DNA from: Flavobacterium cerinum
GTDB taxonomy: Bacteria; Bacteroidota; Bacteroidia; Flavobacteriales; Flavobacteriaceae
Length of the DNA: 64,000 nucleotides
Assembly (NCBI RefSeq): GCF_024496085.1
Contig: NZ_CP101751.1
Span: 2,666,001 to 2,730,000, forward strand
Reading direction: 5' to 3'
Shown: positions 45,462 to 54,064 of the stretch, one piece after another
Layout: each line of letters starts with the position of its first letter
How positions within the stretch are numbered: position 1 is the first letter of the stretch
Notes under the pieces: generated by a model
Database searches by the model: none
Seen by the model: only the letters and a program-made list of their open reading frames with translations
Told to the model about the DNA's origin: nothing
Position numbers and translations under genes: made by a program

Positions 45462-45757
45462 AGAATAAAGAATAAAGAATAAAGAATAAAGAATAAAGAA
45501 TAAAGAATAAAGAATAAAGAATAAAGAATAAAGAATAAAGAATAAAGAATAAAGAATAAAGAATAAAGAATAAAGAATAAAGAATAAAGAATAAAGAATA
45601 AAGAATAAAGAATAAAGAATAAAGAATAAAGAATAAAGAATAAAGAATAAAGAATAAAGAATAAAGAATAAAGAATAAAGAATAAAGAATAAAGAATAAA
45701 GAATAAAGAATAAAGAATAAAGAATAAAGAATAAAGAATAAAGAATAAAGAATAAAG
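45453..45757. repeat. Perfect heptamer array AAAGAAT, 43.6 copies
   Basis: 305 bases of uninterrupted 7-base units. The plus strand has a TAA in every three units in all frames; the minus strand is open in all frames and would encode repeating ILYSLFF, which explains the spurious long frame there. A 2.7-copy relative follows the AraC stop at 22664. Copy number probably varies between cells or assemblies. Confidence 0.97.
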
Positions 45758-45872
45758 GCTTTAAGCAACATAACGATTGTATCGTATGTGATCAATAAGA
45801 CAGTGTAAACCTTGATAGCTTACTTACAAAACGTGAAATAGTAAAAGTACTAATAAATTAAAACATACCGGA

Positions 45873-46496
45873 ATGTCAGAATCGAAACCTAAAATTTACA
45901 CTTTAAATTGCAAAAGCTGGATAGGTGCTTTAACAAATAAAAGTTTTAAAGTGCAACAACCGAAATGTACTACATGTAATAGAGAACTTTTAGAAGAAAT
46001 TGAATATTCCGAAGTAGAATTAGAAGTTGATAAATATGATGGAGAGGATATGTTTAGTTCTAAAGGGGCTATTATGGTAACCGAAAAACTCTATAATGCA
46101 TTTAAAGAGCATAATATAAAAGGATTTGCACCCTTAAAAGTCTCGGTAGTGAAGTTTAAATATTCGGATATTGATATTAAAAGTATTCCGAATTTGATTT
46201 ATCTGGCAGTACTTTCTCCGGCTGTTAAAAATATTCCTATTGCATATGATTATACCGGTATCTGTGAAGGATGTGGGATGCATTTGGCTAAATATAATGA
46301 AGAAAAATTTAAATTGATCACCAGGAAAAACAGTAATGATGCGATTCATTTACAAGCCTGTTTTAATTCGTATGAAGGAGCTGATATTTTTAATTTTGCT
46401 GATCATGGTGAAATAGGTGTGACACAAAAATTTATTGACATTATCAAAGACTTCAATTGCCCGGAAAATATTATTATTCCTGCCGAATGGATATAA
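45873..46496 (+). CDS. Double-CxxC protein of immunity-like type
   Basis: A 207-residue cytosolic protein with two Cys pairs, CTTC (32-35) and CEGC (near 131-134), probably a Zn site, as in the double-CXXCG family. The C-terminus (FADHGEIGVTQKFIDIIKDF) resembles the closing part of Imm11/DUF1629-like proteins. Preceded by the heptamer array. Assignment to the immunity class is inference. Confidence 0.65.
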   Translation: MSESKPKIYTLNCKSWIGALTNKSFKVQQPKCTTCNRELLEEIEYSEVELEVDKYDGEDMFSSKGAIMVTEKLYNAFKEHNIKGFAPLKVSVVKFKYSDIDIKSIPNLIYLAVLSPAVKNIPIAYDYTGICEGCGMHLAKYNEEKFKLITRKNSNDAIHLQACFNSYEGADIFNFADHGEIGVTQKFIDIIKDFNCPENIIIPAEWI

Positions 46497-46618
46497 TATT
46501 TGTTTCACATAAATTAAAATAATCGCAATTATAGAACGCTATACAATTAAAGAAATATTGCGTTTTGTAGCTGAAACAACATCTTAAGGATTTCAAAGAG
46601 TTTTAAAATAGAACAACG

Positions 46619-48718
46619 ATGGAACATAAAATAATACTGCCCTTTTTTACTGACGAAAAATTTGCCGGAAAACCGCTTACTCTTGTCAATTGTATTGCGT
46701 TTTTAGCACGTAGAGACGGGAGTCATCTGTTATTAATGTCTCATTTTGCCGAATTGTACCTGTTTAAATATTCAAAAGATTTTGTTTTTGAAAAGGAAAT
46801 TCCGGTAACTGCTGTTTTAAACGGATTCAGAGAATTTAACGAATCCAGAGAATTTGCGCTGAGCGAAAGTGCTTCCGGGCAGATTATCATTTCCGGTGAT
46901 GCCAATCGTTGTTTTATTATTGATGAAGACGGAAACATTGATCCGGCTTCGTACACCACAACCGTTGTCAATTTAAAGAGTGATGCGCATGCTCTTTTTC
47001 CGCAAAAACAAGAAGCGGCGGCTAAAAACTTATATTGCAATGCAACCTTATTACCGGAATCGAATCAATTGATTGCTTTAGTAGACAGTGAAATGGGTTG
47101 GGGATCAACTGAAGGTAAAAGGCGGGGTGACTTTATCGTGATTTCGGAGGCTCCTTTTGAGGATGCCACACAACGTCCTCGTTTAAAACTGTTGGCAGCA
47201 TTAAACAAAAGACCTAGCGCACACTATGAAACAGATTTTCCGGGTATCGAATTGAAAAACGAAAAAACCATTCATCGTGATGCTACTTTTGAAGAGAATT
47301 TAATTGCTGCAATCGAAATCAATAATAAAATGCCGTTTTTCGATCCGTGGATCGGGAATATTTACCCGCTTACGGAATCGTTGTTGTTGGTTCCTGTTTT
47401 TGATAAATTCCGACGTTTGAGTGCCAGTGCTTGTTTTTTGTTGGTAAACACCGATGGAACTGTGGTCGGGCAATTGCAAGACATTGAGCCGAAAAATCTC
47501 AAGCTTAGCAAATTGGAAGAATTTCATTTTGCGGTGAACCATCAGGATCAAATCCTTTATTTTAAAGGAGAAAACACCATTTACGTATTTGGATTCGATG
47601 GTAGCTGTTTGGATAAAATCGTGTTGGAAGGAACTACAAAACCGTTGGCTGCATTCCAATTGATCGGAAATACAACCAATGGAAATCTGCTGTTTTTTGA
47701 CAGAAAGAATTTTCATTTCCTGCAAGTACCATCACTAAAACCTTTGGATAGCAACAATGCAATAGGTATTGAAACCGCACTGACGGCTTATAAAAAACAA
47801 AAACCGGCAAAACCCAAAACTCCTGTAAAAAAGCTAAAAGACGACAAACACATTTACTTACACAAAGTGGATCATCCGGAGATTATTGAAAGTAATTTCG
47901 AGTGGATACAAGAAGAATTTGATTATTCAGTTGAAAAATCGAAGAGCAAGTTTCGTTTCTTCAATTATCTTTTCCGGGATGCGAAGCAATTACTCCAAAT
48001 GTCCGTTTTGCAGAAAACAGCATTTGAAACACAGCAAAAATGGTTTCGTTATGGAGTAAACAGCATGGGTGAATATTTTCGTTTGGTTCATTTTGAAGGT
48101 GAAACCAAAGAAGCGACGATAGAGGAGAGCGGCGCTTTTGAAATTTTGGTTGAACCCTGCGGCGAATACGTTAGTACCCTGCCGGCATTGCATTGGGCTG
48201 TCATTGCCCGTGATACGGAAAAGCAAAAAATAATAGCCGACAGTCCGATAAAAAACTGGATATACAGAGAAGAAGATTGGGAGAAGAATACGTTTATAAC
48301 CTGCTTTTTAAAAATAATAAAGGAATACTTTCTTACAGGAAATTTTAATACCGCTTTGTATGACACAGCACAAGCTGATTTGGAAAAATACAAATCGGAA
48401 CTCGGACCGGATGTAAAACAAAAGTTTGGATTGTACCGAATCAATCGTTTTTTAAATGCTTTTAAAAGTTTGGCAGAGGACAACGAAGCTGAATTTCATA
48501 CCAATTTTGCATTGGCACTTCAGGCACACAAAGAAGTGTGGAGTCAGAAAAAAGCCTTAAACAGAGGTGGAACACCGATGTGCAGAGATAACGACGGTTT
48601 TTTATCCTGGGATTGTACCGCTTTAGCAGCTATGGCGTATGACAAAGGTTGGAAACTGGAATTAACGTCCGATTATATACCGCAATCGATGGTGGAGGGA
48701 AGTATTAATTTGAAATAA
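46619..48718 (+). CDS. Large orphan protein with Imm49-like C-terminus
   Basis: A 699-residue cytosolic protein. The first 390 residues form a beta-propeller-like series (repeats ending FKYSKDF, FIIDEDGNI, YVFGFDGS). After a Lys/Pro-rich linker, the C-terminal 200 residues are helical and include LQAHKEVWSQKKALN and CTALAAMAYDKGWKLEL, which recalls the Imm49 family ending in an aromatic -SDYIP segment. Two nucleotides separate it from the next gene, so coupling is likely. Confidence 0.68.
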   Translation: MEHKIILPFFTDEKFAGKPLTLVNCIAFLARRDGSHLLLMSHFAELYLFKYSKDFVFEKEIPVTAVLNGFREFNESREFALSESASGQIIISGDANRCFIIDEDGNIDPASYTTTVVNLKSDAHALFPQKQEAAAKNLYCNATLLPESNQLIALVDSEMGWGSTEGKRRGDFIVISEAPFEDATQRPRLKLLAALNKRPSAHYETDFPGIELKNEKTIHRDATFEENLIAAIEINNKMPFFDPWIGNIYPLTESLLLVPVFDKFRRLSASACFLLVNTDGTVVGQLQDIEPKNLKLSKLEEFHFAVNHQDQILYFKGENTIYVFGFDGSCLDKIVLEGTTKPLAAFQLIGNTTNGNLLFFDRKNFHFLQVPSLKPLDSNNAIGIETALTAYKKQKPAKPKTPVKKLKDDKHIYLHKVDHPEIIESNFEWIQEEFDYSVEKSKSKFRFFNYLFRDAKQLLQMSVLQKTAFETQQKWFRYGVNSMGEYFRLVHFEGETKEATIEESGAFEILVEPCGEYVSTLPALHWAVIARDTEKQKIIADSPIKNWIYREEDWEKNTFITCFLKIIKEYFLTGNFNTALYDTAQADLEKYKSELGPDVKQKFGLYRINRFLNAFKSLAEDNEAEFHTNFALALQAHKEVWSQKKALNRGGTPMCRDNDGFLSWDCTALAAMAYDKGWKLELTSDYIPQSMVEGSINLK

Positions 48719-48719
48719 A

Positions 48720-49361
48720 ATGAAAAAAGTCGTTTATTATCAAATGGAGTTAGCCACAGAAAGTGAAATTGTCGGAACCTACCCACAAGTAGATGTGCCG
48801 AAGCATTATTTTAAAATTCCTGACAATTTTGAGACACTATCGTTGAGATCTTTTCCGGAAGTAAATCCCAATTTGGAAAATTTTATTTTTAAAAGAGTAG
48901 CAAAGCGAACAGATGTGTTAAGTTCACATATGTTACATTCTTCGATAGGCGTTTTTATTGACAAAAAATTTAAGGATTTAATAGAAAACTTTTGTGTTAA
49001 GAATTTTCAGTTTTACGATTGTACCTTAATTGCAGCCGATAAAGGTTTTGAAGCACAATTGGCCGAAAACCCTTATTTTTTCCTACATCTGATATATGCA
49101 AATGAAGTTCTTGATTTTAGTCAGTCTGTATTTGAAAATTTAAAAACAGATGAAAGGGTTACGATCGATAATGAAGAACAAAGAGCTCCGTTTTTACGTC
49201 CTGTAAAATTGTTTCTAAAAGAGACACCCGATCTGTTTCGTTCGCCGTTCAATATTGCGCTTTTAGTTTCGGAATCACTCAAACAAGCCATGGAAAAAGC
49301 TGCAATTTCCGGTGTTTGGTTTGAGGAATTTAAGGGTAATGAATTCTATAGTGCCGAATAA
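48720..49361 (+). CDS. Imm11/DUF1629-like protein
   Basis: A 213-residue cytosolic protein starting one base after the preceding stop. The end (LLVSESLKQAMEKAAISGVWFEEF) matches the Imm11/DUF1629 pattern (...S..lkqalekagitGv.f). Such proteins usually neutralise contact-delivered toxins. It closes the orphan gene series. Confidence 0.65.
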   Translation: MKKVVYYQMELATESEIVGTYPQVDVPKHYFKIPDNFETLSLRSFPEVNPNLENFIFKRVAKRTDVLSSHMLHSSIGVFIDKKFKDLIENFCVKNFQFYDCTLIAADKGFEAQLAENPYFFLHLIYANEVLDFSQSVFENLKTDERVTIDNEEQRAPFLRPVKLFLKETPDLFRSPFNIALLVSESLKQAMEKAAISGVWFEEFKGNEFYSAE

Positions 49362-49388
49362 AGTTGATGTTAAATAATTAAATTTTAG

Positions 49389-49601
49389 TTACAGATCCAA
49401 TTCCTCACAATCATGTCCCAAATGTGAAATAAGGGATAGGATTTCAGGAGCTTCCAGTTTTTCACTTTTTACACGGAGGATTTTGTCCCGATCTTCTAAA
49501 TCGAAATTGAAATGCAGAATAGCTTCGTTTTCTTCAAAAATACGGGTGATGGTTTTAACGTCTTTTTTCTTTTTGACGGTGGTTTTAAAGATATACAGCA
49601 T
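49389..49601 (-). CDS. Small HMA-fold-like protein
   Basis: A 70-residue protein with a beta-alpha-beta pattern recalling heavy-metal-associated folds but without the CxxC metal site. It follows the MBL hydrolase by 14 bases on the same strand and may be co-transcribed. Function unknown. Confidence 0.7.
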   Translation of the reverse strand: MLYIFKTTVKKKKDVKTITRIFEENEAILHFNFDLEDRDKILRVKSEKLEAPEILSLISHLGHDCEELDL

Positions 49602-49615
49602 CGGTTTTGGCTAGT

Positions 49616-50728
49616 TTAATTTACATTTTTCCACCAGGAGGCGAAAGATTTATCGGCGTTTAGATCCATTTTTTCACCAATCATCGGTGTACACAAACGA
49701 ATTGTCCCGTTTTCATTTAGATTTTCCAAACGTGAAATCGGTTCATCCCAATTGTGATTCGCCAATGAGAATTTACTCCAGTGTACGGGTATCAGTTTTT
49801 TTACCTTTAGATCCTGAGCAACCTGAACCACTTCTTCGGGCATTAAATGGATGTATTTCCAGTTTTTATCATATTGACCGCATTCAATAATGGCGAGATC
49901 AAACGGACCGAATTGATCTCCGATTGTTTTGAAATGACTATCATAACCGCCATCACCGCCAATAAAGATCTTTTTGTTCGGAGTTTCCAATACAAAAGAT
50001 AACCATAAGGATTTGTTTCTCGAAAAACTTCTTCCGGAAAAGTGACGGGCCGGTGTGGTATGTAATTTAGCCGAATTGATTAACTGGACGGTTTCATTCC
50101 AGTCCTTTTCAATGATGCGAGATTTATCATACCCCCAATATTCGAAATGCTCGCCCACACCTAAGCCACAGATCACTGTCTTCACTTTGCTTTTCAATTC
50201 TTTTATGGTTTTATAATCCAAATGATCCCAATGATCATGCGTAATAATCAGATAATCAATTTCCGGAATATCGGCTGTAGTATAACGATCACTGCCGCCA
50301 AAACTTTTGGTTGTCATTCGTATCGGAGAAGCAGCTCCGCTAAATACCGGATCGATCAGAAACTTAATACCGTTCGTCTGTAAAAAGTAGGAGGAATGGC
50401 CAAACCATACATAGGCATCCTCAGTTAGCGGGATTTCATGCAGATTGGTTTTTACCGAAGGCAATGAATCGGTAGGTTTTACACGTGTATTTTCTTTAAA
50501 GATAAACTCTTTCAGTACGGTGAAAAAATTGGCACCTTCGGTTAAATCGGGTGTTACGCTGCTATTCTGAAACTGACCGTCACGGAAATTAGGCGATTTT
50601 TTGATTCTTTCCAAACGCTCACCGGTTGGAAGTTTCCCGAACTTCGGATGTTGCATAAAGAAATAAGTGCCGATAGTAAGGGTTAAGAGAAGTATAACAA
50701 GTGTGATCATAATTTTTTTTAAAAGCAT
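49616..50728 (-). CDS. MBL-fold metallohydrolase, membrane-anchored
   Basis: A 370-residue protein: a hydrophobic N-terminus (about 5-25) acts as signal anchor, followed by an UlaG/NAPE-PLD-type metallo-beta-lactamase fold. Metal motif HDHWDHLD matches HxHxDH; further ligands are in TTPARHFSGR, GGDGGYDSHF and LIPVHWSKFSLANH. Substrates of this subfamily include N-acyl-phospholipids and lactones; here unknown. A tetR gene upstream shares its promoter motif. Confidence 0.92.
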   Translation of the reverse strand: MLLKKIMITLVILLLTLTIGTYFFMQHPKFGKLPTGERLERIKKSPNFRDGQFQNSSVTPDLTEGANFFTVLKEFIFKENTRVKPTDSLPSVKTNLHEIPLTEDAYVWFGHSSYFLQTNGIKFLIDPVFSGAASPIRMTTKSFGGSDRYTTADIPEIDYLIITHDHWDHLDYKTIKELKSKVKTVICGLGVGEHFEYWGYDKSRIIEKDWNETVQLINSAKLHTTPARHFSGRSFSRNKSLWLSFVLETPNKKIFIGGDGGYDSHFKTIGDQFGPFDLAIIECGQYDKNWKYIHLMPEEVVQVAQDLKVKKLIPVHWSKFSLANHNWDEPISRLENLNENGTIRLCTPMIGEKMDLNADKSFASWWKNVN

Positions 50729-50739
50729 TGATAAAATAT

Positions 50740-50762
50740 AATTTTAGATTGACTAATCACTC
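50740..50762. promoter_or_regulatory. Candidate TetR operator upstream of MBL gene
   Basis: AATTTTAGATTGACTAATCA begins a 23-base stretch that matches 51347-51369 in front of tetR at 21 of 23 positions. It sits 11 bases upstream of the MBL start codon. Confidence 0.65.
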
Positions 50763-50785
50763 TATTGGAGTCAAAAAAATAAGGA

Positions 50786-51346
50786 TCATCGAATCATGAT
50801 CCAAAGTGTATCAAACGAATTGTAGATCACTTCTTTTTTTTCTTCTAAAGTTAAAGTCGACTGTCGTAAATATTGCTGAATACCAAAAACATAATTGTTA
50901 ACAATAGTAATCAGATAATCGATAGGTTGTTTTTTAATATGATTTTGCGCCATAGCTTCCTCCAGTTCGTCACAACCTTTTTTGGAAAGCTTTTGTATTT
51001 CCTCATAATTAATTAGCGAAGCATAAGGAGAAAAATAGAATTGTTGAATAAAGCGGAATTCATAATCATTGTCCAACGACCATAACATTAGTCCGATAAA
51101 CTGCTTTTTAAAATGTTCCCGATATTCAGTGCCTTCTTCTCGATAGCTTTCAATATGCTGCGCTACACGAAGTTTAATGTCGATGTAAAGCGCTATGATT
51201 AATTCTTCTTTGGTCTTATAATAATGAAATAACGTACCGTTAGCCACACCGGATTCTTTCGCGATTTTGCTGGTTGCAGTACCGTGAAATCCGTTGTCTA
51301 CGAATAGCTTTAAAGCGGTTGCTAATATTTCTTTTTGCTTGTCCAT
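50786..51346 (-). CDS. TetR/AcrR-family transcriptional regulator
   Basis: A 186-residue regulator with the standard N-terminal helix-turn-helix (ALKLFVDNGFHGTATSKIAK, then VANGTLFHYYKTKEELI) and a helical effector domain. Its own start codon is directly preceded by an operator-like motif also found upstream of the MBL gene, so it probably represses both. Confidence 0.94.
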   Translation of the reverse strand: MDKQKEILATALKLFVDNGFHGTATSKIAKESGVANGTLFHYYKTKEELIIALYIDIKLRVAQHIESYREEGTEYREHFKKQFIGLMLWSLDNDYEFRFIQQFYFSPYASLINYEEIQKLSKKGCDELEEAMAQNHIKKQPIDYLITIVNNYVFGIQQYLRQSTLTLEEKKEVIYNSFDTLWIMIR

Positions 51347-51371
51347 AATTTTAGATCGACTAATCAGTCGG
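51347..51371. promoter_or_regulatory. Candidate TetR operator upstream of tetR
   Basis: Contains CGACT-AATC-AGTCG, a 5-bp inverted repeat, within the 23-base motif shared with 50740-50762. Immediately upstream of the tetR start codon. Confidence 0.65.
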
Positions 51372-51440
51372 TAAAATTAAAGCTTTTTTCTCAGGTAGAA
51401 ACTATTTGGCAAAAAATTAACTTTCGTAATGGTAGCGCAT

Positions 51441-51465
51441 AAAAAAGCACCGCTATGGGTGCTTT
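51441..51465 (-). terminator. Terminator after the membrane-protein gene
   Basis: AAAGCACC/GGTGCTTT arms; on the minus strand followed by a run of six T. Located 7 bases after the 51472 gene end. Confidence 0.8.
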
Positions 51466-51471
51466 GTACTT

Positions 51472-52314
51472 TTATAATTGTTTCGGTTTAAATTCAAATA
51501 ATCGATTCGCTTTTTGTGCATGCAGTTCTGTAAAAATAAAGAAAAGCGAAATAAGAATACATAAAGGTATTGTTAGTAATACATAATCGGGTTTTAATTT
51601 TTGAAATTCATTAATTAAACCAAACGGTAGTAATAAGATAAACAGATGAACCAATAGCAGACTGACTTTCGCTAATATAGAATTAGCATTATAGCTATTG
51701 TTTTTCTCACAACGCAATTGTAAATCGTAATAGTCGGCAAGATGTCCTAATAAGGTCAGATACTGTTGGTTTTCAATTATTCCCTGATCGAATAATTCTT
51801 TGATTCTTTTAGATTGTAAGGCAACTAATTGTTTCGCACTGTTTTTATGTTGTGCGATATAATCCATTTCGGATTGAGAAATAAGTCGGGACAATTCATC
51901 CTGTATTTTAGCCGATTCATTTAAGGCTAGTTCATCTCTTTCTTTATTGAGTTGGTAGCGAAGTACAACTAACCAGGCCAAATGCCGGTTTTTTAATTCC
52001 TCATAGGTTTCGGCATTCAGATTAAAGTTGTTTTGAAGGAAATTATTCCAGGTCGAACTGCTTCGGACAATCGTTTTCCAAAGTACTTCTGTTTGTATTC
52101 GATGGCGTTGTATCTGTTTATTTTTTAAGCTAAAAAGGAGTAAAGACAATATTCCGATAGCCGCAATCGGAGTCCACGGAAGCGCAATCCACTTTAAGTT
52201 AAAATACTGATATAATAGTGTTTGGACTACGGACCAGATGATTAAAATGTATCCAATGTTTTTAGGCCAAAGTATAAACTTCTCATTTTGAGTTTTGTTA
52301 CGTTTTGTATGCAT
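51472..52314 (-). CDS. Membrane protein of unknown function
   Basis: A 280-residue protein with two transmembrane helices near the N-terminus (about 18-60), a large cytosolic helical region rich in Gln and Arg (about 70-205) and two more helices near the C-terminus (about 208-265). The topology recalls four-helix bundling membrane proteins; no family recognised. Confidence 0.72.
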   Translation of the reverse strand: MHTKRNKTQNEKFILWPKNIGYILIIWSVVQTLLYQYFNLKWIALPWTPIAAIGILSLLLFSLKNKQIQRHRIQTEVLWKTIVRSSSTWNNFLQNNFNLNAETYEELKNRHLAWLVVLRYQLNKERDELALNESAKIQDELSRLISQSEMDYIAQHKNSAKQLVALQSKRIKELFDQGIIENQQYLTLLGHLADYYDLQLRCEKNNSYNANSILAKVSLLLVHLFILLLPFGLINEFQKLKPDYVLLTIPLCILISLFFIFTELHAQKANRLFEFKPKQL

Positions 52315-52626
52315 AATCCTAATAGTTTGATATTAATAATTGCATAATGTGCTATAAGTGCTATTTTGTAGGGGGATAGTTATAAAATTATGCTTTTTTT
52401 TGAATCCTGAAATTTTAAGTGTTAAAAAAAATATAAATATCGATAAAGTGTGTTTTTTTATCGATGAAATACATGTTTTGGTTGAAGTGACCGTTTTTTA
52501 TGATATCCGGGAGTAAATAGGGACTTTTTTGTTTTTAAGAAGGAAATAACAATTTATAAATGTTTCCGATTTAGAGATATTAGTCTAAATAGCTAACTTT
52601 ATAAAATAACAAAAAAGCAAAAAACT
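52315..52626. other. Intergenic region before OsmC gene
   Basis: 312 bases of AT-rich sequence. Contains ATTTAGA-N8-TCTAAAT at 52569-52590 and TAACTTTA (near -7 box) at 52594-52601 just ahead of the OsmC gene. No small gene recognised. Confidence 0.5.
52569..52590. promoter_or_regulatory. Palindrome at the OsmC promoter
   Basis: ATTTAGA...TCTAAAT 7-bp arms separated by 8 bases, placed in the expected -33 zone. Arms equal those of the Fur-like box at 21565 but the spacing differs, so the binding protein is unclear. Confidence 0.4.
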
Positions 52627-53043
52627 ATGAAAATAATCAGAAGAGCCAGTGCAAACTGGAAAGGTAGCGGTATGGAAGGAAAAGGATCCGTATCGACACA
52701 GAGCACAACGTTAAACAATGCTAACTTATCTTTTAAAACCCGTTTTGAAGATGGAGTAGGAACCAATCCGGAAGAATTGATCGGTGCGGCACATGCCGGA
52801 TGTTTTTCGATGAAGCTTAGTTTTGTATTAAACGAAGCCGGATTTACAGCCGATAATATCGATACAAGTGCCAAAGTAGTTTTCGAAGACGGGAAAATCA
52901 CTCAGGTACAATTGGACGTTAAAGCCAGCGTACCGGGAATTTCGGAAGAAGCGTTTCAAAAAGCCGCTTTGGATGCGAAAGAAAACTGTCCGATTTCGCA
53001 ATTGCTAAAAGCAGAAATCGTTTTAGCGGCTGCATTGGTGTAA
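52627..53043 (+). CDS. OsmC-family peroxiredoxin (hydroperoxide resistance)
   Basis: A 138-residue protein of usual OsmC length with the reactive Cys pair: C59 (AHAGCFSMKLSF) and C121 (KENCPISQLL). It reduces organic hydroperoxides in the cytosol. It is followed by a long perfect hairpin terminator. Confidence 0.96.
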   Translation: MKIIRRASANWKGSGMEGKGSVSTQSTTLNNANLSFKTRFEDGVGTNPEELIGAAHAGCFSMKLSFVLNEAGFTADNIDTSAKVVFEDGKITQVQLDVKASVPGISEEAFQKAALDAKENCPISQLLKAEIVLAAALV

Positions 53044-53047
53044 TAAG

Positions 53048-53088
53048 AAAAACACCAGACAGGTTTTCAAAACCTGTCTGGTGTTTTT
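53048..53088. terminator. Long perfect bidirectional terminator / palindromic element copy 2
   Basis: About 19-bp perfect arms (core ACACCAGACAGGTTT / AAACCTGTCTGGTGT) with A and T flanks, between convergent osmC and XRE genes. It also belongs to the dispersed palindrome family seen at 30809 and 57746. Confidence 0.9.
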
Positions 53089-53095
53089 TATTTGA

Positions 53096-53515
53096 TTATT
53101 TATTTTCGATGAGCTTTTCCAACCGCGCCATCATATCTTCCTTTTCCTTTAGCATCCGTTCGTATAAGGCGATTTTTTCTTCGTGTAGTAGAATGATCTT
53201 TTCGATGGGATTGTAGTTATTGATTACAAAACCGATACTATGTTCATTATTAAATGTATTGGCAATAATATTCATAGCCTGTTCTTCATTAAAGTTTTCG
53301 ATAGCCTCTACGGGTATTTTTAGTATTGCGGCTACTTGTGCGAGTATATCGGTTTCAATAGTTTCTTTTTGTTCGAGTAATGATACTTTCTTTTGGCTCC
53401 AGTCGTCGCCCAGCTCATAAGCCAAACCTTCCTGTTTTATACCCAACATTTCGCGAAAACGTTTGATATTTCTTCCTTGATGTATTTTTCTGTCTGGCGT
53501 ATCGAAGTGTGACAT
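53096..53515 (-). CDS. XRE-family helix-turn-helix regulator
   Basis: A 139-residue protein: an HTH_3 domain about 12-70 (GRNIKRFREMLGIKQEGLAYEL) and a C-terminal coiled coil (about 105-139). It is divergent from the SymE-like gene, with 145 bases between, so could regulate it or be a free-standing antitoxin-type repressor. Confidence 0.92.
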   Translation of the reverse strand: MSHFDTPDRKIHQGRNIKRFREMLGIKQEGLAYELGDDWSQKKVSLLEQKETIETDILAQVAAILKIPVEAIENFNEEQAMNIIANTFNNEHSIGFVINNYNPIEKIILLHEEKIALYERMLKEKEDMMARLEKLIENK

Positions 53516-53660
53516 AGATAACTGTTTTTAAATGAATAGTAGGGTATAAATATAGGTAAAATTATATTTCTAAATCAGATTCGAAAAGGATAATATAATG
53601 GTTTATAAACTAACATAGACAAATCCAAAAAGCGTGCTTTACACTTTAAGCCGTTTGATT

Positions 53661-53897
53661 ATGAAAAAAGTAAACTCAATTAAAGGTAACAATACAAATA
53701 GACAATTCCAACAGCGACGGGTTACCGTTTACGGAAAAAGATTCGAACGAGCTAACAGTAAATATGTCGATTATCCTCAGATTCGCTTTGCAGGAAAGTG
53801 GCTCGCCGATTGTGGTTTTACAACCGGAATGAAAGTGAAATTAACCTGTTCGTATAGAAAGATTGTTATTACGGTTGATACTAGGCAAAAGCGATGA
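53661..53897 (+). CDS. symE: SymE-like type I toxin
   Basis: A 78-residue protein from the ATG at 53661; an earlier in-frame ATG-less extension to 53634 is not supported. It matches the SymE pattern: RRVTVYGKRFERANSKYVDYPQIRFAGKWLADCGF (shortened: YPQIRFAGKWLADCGF) then MKVKLTCSYRKIVIT. SymE proteins have an AbrB-like fold and in E. coli are SOS-induced nucleases or nucleoid-compacting proteins held down by an antisense RNA. An antisense RNA here is expected but not visible. Confidence 0.85.
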   Translation: MKKVNSIKGNNTNRQFQQRRVTVYGKRFERANSKYVDYPQIRFAGKWLADCGFTTGMKVKLTCSYRKIVITVDTRQKR

Positions 53898-54064
53898 ATT
53901 TCATAAAATTGAACCTTTACTGGTCTTGTTATTGGTTTCCTCTTACCAGGAGTTAAATGGGAAACATTATCCGTTGCGAAGCGGAGCGTATAATAGACTT
54001 CGTGTTATAGCGGTTGAGTAAAAATAGATCCCTCTAGAAACAGAAGGTTTTTGTTATTTGGAGA

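Noticed and set aside
45415..45795. Long minus-strand frame of repeating ILYSLFF
   Set aside because: Created by the heptamer array, which is stop-free on that strand in every frame; no start signal or homology-like content.
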